Positions 13,974 to 20,474 of a DNA stretch of 20,474 bases are shown piece after piece (the first letter of the stretch is position 1; every line of letters begins with the position of its first letter). Origin of the DNA: Nitrososphaerota archaeon (GTDB lineage Archaea; Thermoproteota; Nitrososphaeria; Nitrososphaerales; Nitrosopumilaceae); assembly GCA_022564385.1 (NCBI GenBank), contig JADFLN010000016.1:1-20474 (forward strand), given 5' to 3'. The notes under the pieces are model-generated. The model saw only the letters and a program-made list of their open reading frames with translations. It was not told the DNA's origin and made no database searches. Position numbers and translations under genes: made by a program.

Positions 13974-14219
13974 TTGAAATTTGAAAGACGAGATATCCTT
14001 TTGATTGTGGGGCTTTTGCTTTTTATGATTGGCTTGACACCCTTTACGGGACTTGTTTATGCGCTTATTATAGTGATAATCATGTATTTTGGAATCAAAG
14101 TGTATGTGGGAAAGAGAAAACAATCAATTGAAAGAGATATCGGAGAAGGAATTTGCATGGAATGCGGTTCTAAAATATCCAATAAGAAATGTCCAAATTG
14201 TGACTATCCTGAGGAATAA
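13974..14219 (+). CDS. Small membrane protein with C-terminal zinc ribbon
   Basis: An 81-residue protein, not recognised by name. Residues 8-26 and 28-46 are two membrane helices joined by a very short turn (TPFTG). A basic segment KRKQSIERD follows, then a zinc ribbon with C61, C64, C73 and C76 (CMEC and CPNC). The ribbon should lie in the cytoplasm by the positive-inside rule, since both KFERR at the start and GKRKQ after helix 2 are basic. Start TTG at 13974 is supported by a TATA box 27 bases upstream; the next methionine is inside helix 1. Hairpin-plus-ribbon proteins of this size are common in archaea with no known role. The surface-protein gene follows 138 bases later. Confidence 0.8.
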   Translation: MKFERRDILLIVGLLLFMIGLTPFTGLVYALIIVIIMYFGIKVYVGKRKQSIERDIGEGICMECGSKISNKKCPNCDYPEE

Positions 14220-14268
14220 TTCCTACGTATCCCTTAATACTGAAAAATTGAGTTAATTTTTGATGGTT

Positions 14269-14277
14269 TTAAGATAT
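14269..14277 (+). promoter_or_regulatory. Possible TATA box of the surface-protein gene
   Basis: TTAAGATATAT is the best TATA-like element in the 138-base gap. It would start transcription near 14300, giving a leader of about 58 bases with the ribosome site AGGA at 14347-14350, 7 bases before the ATG. Unlike most genes here, this one would then have a leader. Confidence 0.35.
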
Positions 14278-14357
14278 ATGACTTTAACAACAAGCTCAAC
14301 TTTTCCTCAATTTCATTCTAAAATGAATCCTTTAGTCAACCAAATTAGGAAACAGCA

Positions 14358-17300
14358 ATGAATCAGAATATCTTTTTAGTATTTTCTATATTCTTACTTG
14401 TAGGGATTATAGTTCCAGCGTATGCTCAGACAAGTTCTGATAATGTTGTAATTAATGAAGTAGACATCAACCCTCCTGGAGATGATTCTACATCTATATC
14501 TGAGTGGGTTGAACTTTACAATCCCACTGATTCTGATATTGATTTGGGTGGTTGGGAAATTGCATCTACAACTGTTCTCAAAAAAACAATGACTATTTCG
14601 TATGGAACAATAATCAAACCAGGACAATTCTTGACATATTCTTATCAAACTGTTTGGTTTACAGATTCTAGTGAATCTGTTGAACTTCGAGATGAAAATG
14701 GAATTGTTATTGATAAAACTCCTGTGATTTCTGATATTCAAAATGACTTTACGTCTTGGCAGAGAATCTATGATGGTTATGACTTTGATAGTTCTAATGA
14801 TTGGAAATTTGTAACATCTACAACTGGTTCTTCAAATGGAAAATTAATAGAATCACAAGAATCAAAAGAAATTACTGTAACTGTTTCATCAGAAAAATCT
14901 TCCTATCTATTTGGTGAAGTTGCAGTGATTGAAGGAAGTGTTTCTGAAGAAGTTTTTATTCACAAACCATTTTTTCAACCTGAACCAATTATGATAACTA
15001 TTTCTGGCGGTAACTTTTACAAAACTGTGACTCTATTTCCTGATCTAAATCTAAATTACAAAACAACTCTTAGTTTACATCAAGTTCTTGGAATCAATGA
15101 AGGAACTTTTGATGTATCTGTTAATTATGCTGAAGCAACTGCCAACACAAGTTTCACAGTAGGGTTTGAATTGATTGAACAGGAAACAAAAGAAGATAGT
15201 TCACTTAGTATTACCACTGATAAATCTCAATACATTCCAGGACAAACAGTTTCAATTACTGGGTTTGCTACAGAAATTATTCCTCTTGAGGGAATGAAAT
15301 TTACTGTCAAAGATTCTCGTGACCAAGTAATCTATAATGGACACCTCTTTCCAACTAATGGTGAATTTTCAACTACTGTTTTCATTACCACTGTAAACCC
15401 TAACTATGGAACTTATGAGATTATTGCTGAATATTTTGACAAGTCTGCTTTAACTACTTTTGAGGTAGTAGAAGACTTTAAAGAATCAGTACCAATTTCA
15501 CTTTGGACTGATAAAGAAGCTTATGCAATAGGTGACGAAGTAAAAATTACTGGAAGAATAAACCAAGTTTGGGTTAATACATTAGACTTGGAAATTATAC
15601 AAACAAAACAATCGGCACTAACAGCCTCATACTCTGGAACTTCCTCTGGATTTAAAATACAAGATGGGGTAACTATATCTGGTGATGGCTTTTTTAGCTA
15701 CACTTTCACAATTCCAGACAATCAAATTAGATTAGGTGATTATAGAATTACTGTTTCAAAGGATATTGGATCTGTAACTAAATTTATTCATGTAGTTGTA
15801 AACCCTGATGAATTTATTGCATCAGATGAAGCATTAACGCTAAATTTTGATAAAGAAATCTATGAACTTGGTGATAAAATGATCATTAGTGGATTAATCA
15901 AAGATCCATTTGGAAATTCAAGTTATGAAACTGGCTCTTCTGTGGATATCTCAATTTCTCATGAAGATGGAACTCCTCTAGAGATTATCGGGTTACTCAA
16001 AGAAGCAAAAACACGAGAATTTGGTGGTGTTGTTGTCGCCTTTGTCTTTACAGCAATTCCTGAAACTTCAGGAAAATATTCAGTTCAAATTGATGTTGCT
16101 AAACTTATCTTCGCTGAAGGGAACTATGTTGTAAAAGCTACATATTTGGATAAGACTGCAACAAAAACTTTCACAGTCATTGATCCTTTTGATTTGAAAG
16201 ATGGTGCAATCATTTTACTTGACAAGGAAATTTATGGTCTAGGAGACACTGTCTATCTGACTGGCATACTTCCACCTACTGGTGCTAGAAATGTTGATAT
16301 CTCATTAACAAAGCCAGATGGGTCTGTAATCAACTCTGGTACGCCTGTTGACAATCAACAATTCTCATGGTCATGGAATACTCCTATCGCAGAAAGTTAT
16401 CAAAGTATCAAAACTGATGATTTCAGAGATGTAAAAAAGTCCAACCTTGGAATTTACAAAATTCGTGTAGCCACCGATTCTGATAGTGTGAATCTTTTCT
16501 TCAAAGTCTCAGCAGATCCAGAAAATGATTCTTTATCCATTGATCCTCTCTTTGTAACTACTGACAAATCACTATACAAGGCTGGTGATAAATTACACGT
16601 AATTGGAAATGTAATACTACGTGAACAAGGTGATGAAGGAGATGTTATTCCAGATAGAGTACACATTAGAGTACTTGATGGAACATTCCCATACCATCTA
16701 ATTCATGAATCATTTGTTTATCCAACTTTTGGAGGTGAATTCTCAAGTATCTTTGAAATGCCTGTCACAATTTTTACTCAAGGATCCTATACTGTAAAAG
16801 CACTTTACAATACTATTTTGGCTGAAACAACATTTAGCGTAGCTAGTGATTTTGTTTTTGGCGGTGATGAATCTTTAACTCTTTTAGTATCTACAGATAA
16901 ATCAGAATATTATCCTGGTGACACAGTAATAATTAATGGAAAGCCAAACAAGCTAATCTATCTTGAAACAATTGATGTAAGCGTTATTCAAAAATCCGAC
17001 ACTGAAATTACATGTGGTTCATTTATTTGTGGAATACATGCCAGTCCTGCAATTTCTATTAGACCAAGTTCTTCTGGTTCATTCACTCATGAATTTATAA
17101 TTCCTGATTCTGTGTCATCAATAGGGTTGTATGAAGTTACAGTTGATGCTGACTTTGAGACAAAATTTATTCAATTTGTTGTAATTAAAAAACCTCAAAC
17201 TACTATAATTGAGAAAGAAAACAGAATTCCTGAAAAAATAATTTCTATCTTTACTGAAGAAAAAATTGTTGACAATGTTTCTGTTGCTCCAAGAGTTATC

Positions 17301-17633
17301 TCTGGTTCTTTGATAACACCTACAAGAGCAGATGAATCTAATGTCAATCTAAAGATATCCACTGTATCTGGTATCTGTATAATTGGCCCTGATTCTGATT
17401 GTTTAGTTAGAGAATCTACAAGAAAACAAGGACAAATTTATGATGTTGTTGAAGTTGATGGAATTAGCCTTAATGTGAGATATAGTGGTCCTGATGTACG
17501 CCTAGAAAAATTCAGCATTCTACCTACATCCTCTACTGCATTTTTACCTGACACAAATTGGAACGTTGAAATTATCAAGGACGACCAAGTTTCACGATTC
17601 TACTACAAAGTCACATACAAATCTCTAGAGTAA
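14358..17633 (+). CDS. Secreted surface protein: lamin-tail domain plus seven Ig-like repeats
   Basis: A 1091-residue exported protein. Residues 1-23 are a signal peptide ending AYA-Q. A lamin-tail domain follows (about 27-150: VVINEVDINPPG, EWVELYNPTDSDIDLGGWEI, GQFLTYSY, ESVELRDENGIVID). Then come seven beta-sandwich repeats, each starting with a D-K-x-x-Y-x-x-G-(D/Q/E) signature near residues 178, 287, 384, 497, 621, 735 and 846, spaced 97-124 apart. Examples are TDKSQYIPGQTVSITG and TDKSEYYPGDTVIING. The signature resembles the start of MG2/alpha-2-macroglobulin-like and other bacterial Ig-like domains. The last 140 residues form a separate beta-rich part with four cysteines nearby (CGSFICG, CIIGPDSDC). 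There is no C-terminal membrane helix or sorting signal, so how it stays at the surface is unclear. A role in adhesion or cell envelope is inference. Confidence 0.88.
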   Translation: MNQNIFLVFSIFLLVGIIVPAYAQTSSDNVVINEVDINPPGDDSTSISEWVELYNPTDSDIDLGGWEIASTTVLKKTMTISYGTIIKPGQFLTYSYQTVWFTDSSESVELRDENGIVIDKTPVISDIQNDFTSWQRIYDGYDFDSSNDWKFVTSTTGSSNGKLIESQESKEITVTVSSEKSSYLFGEVAVIEGSVSEEVFIHKPFFQPEPIMITISGGNFYKTVTLFPDLNLNYKTTLSLHQVLGINEGTFDVSVNYAEATANTSFTVGFELIEQETKEDSSLSITTDKSQYIPGQTVSITGFATEIIPLEGMKFTVKDSRDQVIYNGHLFPTNGEFSTTVFITTVNPNYGTYEIIAEYFDKSALTTFEVVEDFKESVPISLWTDKEAYAIGDEVKITGRINQVWVNTLDLEIIQTKQSALTASYSGTSSGFKIQDGVTISGDGFFSYTFTIPDNQIRLGDYRITVSKDIGSVTKFIHVVVNPDEFIASDEALTLNFDKEIYELGDKMIISGLIKDPFGNSSYETGSSVDISISHEDGTPLEIIGLLKEAKTREFGGVVVAFVFTAIPETSGKYSVQIDVAKLIFAEGNYVVKATYLDKTATKTFTVIDPFDLKDGAIILLDKEIYGLGDTVYLTGILPPTGARNVDISLTKPDGSVINSGTPVDNQQFSWSWNTPIAESYQSIKTDDFRDVKKSNLGIYKIRVATDSDSVNLFFKVSADPENDSLSIDPLFVTTDKSLYKAGDKLHVIGNVILREQGDEGDVIPDRVHIRVLDGTFPYHLIHESFVYPTFGGEFSSIFEMPVTIFTQGSYTVKALYNTILAETTFSVASDFVFGGDESLTLLVSTDKSEYYPGDTVIINGKPNKLIYLETIDVSVIQKSDTEITCGSFICGIHASPAISIRPSSSGSFTHEFIIPDSVSSIGLYEVTVDADFETKFIQFVVIKKPQTTIIEKENRIPEKIISIFTEEKIVDNVSVAPRVISGSLITPTRADESNVNLKISTVSGICIIGPDSDCLVRESTRKQGQIYDVVEVDGISLNVRYSGPDVRLEKFSILPTSSTAFLPDTNWNVEIIKDDQVSRFYYKVTYKSLE

Positions 17634-17667
17634 ATTCAAAATAGTATTCATTTTATAATTGAGTGAC

Positions 17668-18159
17668 ATGAAGATACAAGTTTTGATGTTTTATCAAGAT
17701 GATCCAAAAAAATGCACAGCTGCAAAGATGGTAAAATTTGGTCTTGCTAAAAACATCAAAAAGATTAGCAAAAAAGGATTAATTTTAGATCCTTTTTCTA
17801 CAAAGACTCTGTTGCCTAAAGATAAATCTTCAATCAACTCCATTGTTGGAATTGATTGCTCTTGGAATCTAACAGATCAAACATTTTTTAAAAAATTTAA
17901 TGGAATTAAACGAAAACTCCCACCATTACTTGCAGGAAATCCTGTAAATTATTCAAAACTAAACAAACTAACCACTGTAGAAGCATTATCTGCATCATTA
18001 TTCATTTTGGGTTTCAAAGAACAAGGTTTGGAATTACTTGATAAATTCAAATGGGGACATACTTTCTATGAACTCAATCAAAATCTATTGGATGAATATT
18101 CACAACTTGAAAATGAAGAACAAATAGAATCAATCCTAAAAGATTTTAGACTATTGTAG
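17668..18159 (+). CDS. tsr3: Tsr3, rRNA small-subunit aminocarboxypropyltransferase
   Basis: Transfers the aminocarboxypropyl group of SAM to a modified uridine in helix 31 of small-subunit rRNA, a late step of ribosome maturation (known for eukaryotic Tsr3 and archaeal homologues). The 163 residues show the family order: QDDPKKCTAAKMVKFGLA, LILDPFSTKTLLP, GIDCSWN, FNGIKRKLPPLLAGNPVNYSKLNKLTTVEALSASLFILGF and FKWGHTFYELNQNLLDEY. Archaeal Tsr3 is usually of this length. I prefer the ATG at 17668 because homologues begin one strand before the DDPKKCT motif; TTG at 17659 would add three residues. It follows the surface-protein gene by 34 bases, and its last 9 bases overlap the end of the convergent binding-protein gene. 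Confidence 0.93.
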   Translation: MKIQVLMFYQDDPKKCTAAKMVKFGLAKNIKKISKKGLILDPFSTKTLLPKDKSSINSIVGIDCSWNLTDQTFFKKFNGIKRKLPPLLAGNPVNYSKLNKLTTVEALSASLFILGFKEQGLELLDKFKWGHTFYELNQNLLDEYSQLENEEQIESILKDFRLL

Positions 18160-20474
18160 ATATCTCTTTTTAAGATAAATTACTATTCCAATGATGACCA
18201 ATATTGGTATTATCCAAATCCAATACTCTGGTTTATTTTCAGTAAATTCTATGTTTGCAGACAAACTAGTTGGTAATTCTGCTTTAACATCTGTTACGAG
18301 AAAACTTGATTCGTAGAAATCAGGTTTTAGTACAGAATTTGAAATTGCAAATATTTTGATATTGTTTGCTCCTATCCCCAAATCTTTTGAATTTTCTGAT
18401 GGTACACTAATCGTTATATTATTCTCATTCATATCGAGTGTTTCTGATAATATCATCTCTCCTTCACTATTCATCAAAAAGTATCGAATTGAATCTGAAT
18501 GGTTGGCCTCAACTCTAATTTCAAATTTTTCTCCTCTCTGAATGATATTTTTCATTTCTATGTTAGTGATGATTGGCAATTCAGCTTTTTCAAATTTTGC
18601 CCATTCTCCAACCTTGAATGGATATGAATCATCATCAAATGCATTTACCGTAATTGTACGTGATTCTGGTGAATATGATTTAAAATAAAATGGGCCGTTA
18701 CTAATCATTGCATGATTGTTGGCTTCAATCCATCTTATTGAGGAATCATATCTGTTTTGGAAATATTGTGAATTTTGATAATTCTCTTTTAATGATGTAG
18801 GAATGTAGTTTGAATCTTTGAACTCTTGCAAATAATCTTTGATAATATGTGCATCTTTTGGAATAATTAGTGATAACCAGTTTACATTTTTACTTATAGC
18901 TCCAGATCTTGAAAACGATACTTTTCCTTCAATGACTGCCTTCTCCATTGCTGATGAAATTTCCCATGGTATTGAACTCCACAGTACTGCCCAATCTGCA
19001 ATCTCTCCTTCATCAAAATGCCAATAATCAACATACACTTCAATTGTGTCCTCATCAATAATGTTCACCCCGATAATTGTTTGAACAATCTGAGATGTTC
19101 TTGGGGTAAATTCTGTGTCAAACGTTATATCATTTTCATCAGTTTGAGTTCCCCATTCTATTGTGAAATACAGTGAGTGTAAAATGTCACTCATATCCAT
19201 TTTTTGTCCATTATGCCAATTACTAAATTTAAAATCAAATGTTACCTTACTTGTTGCAAATGTATCTTGAGCAACACTTTTCCATTTTTGTAATGATGGA
19301 TTCCAAATTATTGCACCTTGAGGAATACTTAGTTTTCCATTTGGTCCTGCAGTTTCAACTTGCCATTCTGCCCTAACAGGAAATGTTTCTCCTGTAAAGG
19401 GATGTTTGAATGTTCCAGGATCTGAAATTATTCCCCAAATATGTCTACTATAACTATCTGTTAATCCCATGACCGGATTCCATGCTCCTTGATAGATTTG
19501 TTTTACACCAATTACAAACTCATCACTATTACTTTTAGCATTAATGGGAGTAAATCTACTTGGAACTCCAGCACCAAAGTCATTAACTATTCCACTTACT
19601 TTTTCATTTGCAACATATTGATCAATTTTGCTTGCCAAAAAAATTCTAACTGACTCGTTGATTCCTTCAACAACTGCTTCTTGAATTAACTGTGATCTTT
19701 TTTCTGATGATTCAAAACCTCCTGTGTATATTTTTTGAGTAAGTTCATCTAATCTATCATTTTTGTAATTCCAGTATGCTGGATTGTTAAATCCAGGCAT
19801 CGTTGAAAACCACGGAGAATACATTTGTCCTAGCCCTACTGAATCATATTTTACAAATGCAGAGCGCCCCCATCCTTCAGTGTACAAACTCCACTTCAAA
19901 TCAGCAGGGTTTGAGCCATATACTATAACAAATGCTTTATTCAAATCCCCAAAATCCTTTTTGACTGTAAATCCTATTTTTTGTAATTCTGATGCCAAAA
20001 TCTCCCCAATTGATTTTCTGACTGTATCATCACTTCTGATAAAAATTGTAATTTCTATTGGTTTTGCATCAATTTGCCATTTATCATTAATTTTGATAGC
20101 TCCTTTTTCTTTTAGTACTCTGGAGATAATTTCTTCTGCAAGTGAAGGATTGTATTTAAAATTAAATGCCTCTAGTTGCTCAATAACTGTTAGGTATTCT
20201 GGATCTGATGGACCATAGTACGATATGATTGGATATCCATAACCTCCCATCAATTCATTTACAATTAGCTTTCTATCTATCAAATAGTTTAGTGCAAATC
20301 TGATATCTCTGCTTGAAAATGGATTAAATTTTTCAGATTCTGCTGGATTGACTAGAATACTATATGATCCTCCTGTGGAATCAAAAACTTGTAATCCTTC
20401 TCTAGCCTGATAATTTTCTAATCTGTCTGATTAAATTGTATATTAGTATACATCTATATTTCAATTTCGTACTT
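18151..20474 (-). pseudogene. Archaeal ABC-transporter solute-binding protein (family 5) with three in-frame stops; extends past window
   Basis: Large extracytoplasmic binding protein of the DppA/OppA type (SBP family 5), in the long archaeal form that captures peptides or oligosaccharides for an ABC importer. The frame is open from 20430 to 18151 (759 codons). Landmarks in order: NPFSSRDIRFALNYLIDRK, YTEGWG, PGFNNPAYWNYKND, GAWNPV, WHNGQKMDMSDILHSLYF, IPKDAHI, SNGPFYFKSYSPES, an Ig-like stalk, then a membrane anchor (YWIWIIPILVIIGIVIYLKK) at the C terminus. The first usable start, TTG at 20283, lies inside the conserved RFALNYLIDR helix, so it cannot be the true start. Upstream, the same frame still reads as protein but has stops at 20431-20433, 20443-20445 and 20461-20463 (VRN*NIDVY*YTI*SDRLE). 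Either a recent pseudogene or sequence errors; the signal peptide and first residues lie outside the window. Confidence 0.75.

Noticed and set aside
14394..14741. 115-codon antisense frame in the surface-protein gene
   Set aside because: Antisense shadow of the lamin-tail region; no promoter and biased composition.
14888..16960. DNA-level tandem repeats in the surface-protein gene
   Set aside because: The repeats are visible in protein signatures only; the DNA copies have diverged, so no repeat array is annotated.
19784..20218. 144-codon plus-strand frame opposite the binding protein
   Set aside because: Antisense shadow of a frame with strong family motifs; no TATA box or family match.
20431..20463. 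Stop-codon recoding (selenocysteine or pyrrolysine) in the binding protein
   Set aside because: Two of the three stops are TAA, which neither system reads, and no such insertion element is visible.

Overview
The window looks like a chromosome segment of an AT-rich, marine-type ammonia-oxidising archaeon (Thaumarchaeota/Nitrososphaerota, close to Nitrosopumilus or Nitrosarchaeum). This is inferred from gene content: PAC2-type proteasome-assembly homologue, type II methionine aminopeptidase, archaeal DUF1512 protein, Tsr3, split CofG/CofH for coenzyme F420, and a secreted lamin-tail/Ig-like surface protein. Archaeal TATA boxes centred about 25-28 nt before many start codons (often GTG or TTG) agree. 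I saw no phage, IS element, CRISPR array or rRNA. No gap between genes exceeds 300 bases.

Layout. Positions 1-8900 are mostly minus strand: a partial ion permease, purM, a PAC2 protein and a winged-helix regulator. A Ca2+/Na+ antiporter stands alone on the plus strand (2942-3877). Then a minus-strand F420 operon runs cofG-cofH-tldE-like, read from 7682 down to 3898, preceded by an HtrA-type membrane-anchored protease. At 8906-10535 a START/SRPBCC-like protein and a family 2 glycosyltransferase form a two-gene minus operon. Positions 10560-12768 read plus: a candidate structured RNA, a 71-aa protein, a MetRS-beta-like tRNA-binding OB protein, a DUF1512 membrane protein and a coupled 58-aa zinc ribbon. 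Methionine aminopeptidase is convergent. A tRNA-Pro(TGG), a box C/D-like small RNA and a small membrane zinc-ribbon gene follow. The 3.3-kb surface protein and Tsr3 read plus. The window ends in a large archaeal oligopeptide/sugar-type ABC solute-binding protein on the minus strand whose N-terminal coding part carries three in-frame stops.

How it works together. Most of the region is housekeeping: purine synthesis, FO/F420 synthesis, protein maturation (MetAP, HtrA, PAC2), RNA modification (Tsr3 and the C/D RNA, which would act on rRNA or tRNA), translation (tRNA-Pro, OB protein) and cell envelope (glycosyltransferase, surface protein, binding protein). The least explained elements are the cloverleaf-like RNA at 10593-10671, the box C/D-like RNA at 13871-13939, and the cluster of three stops in an otherwise intact 759-codon frame at 18151-20474.
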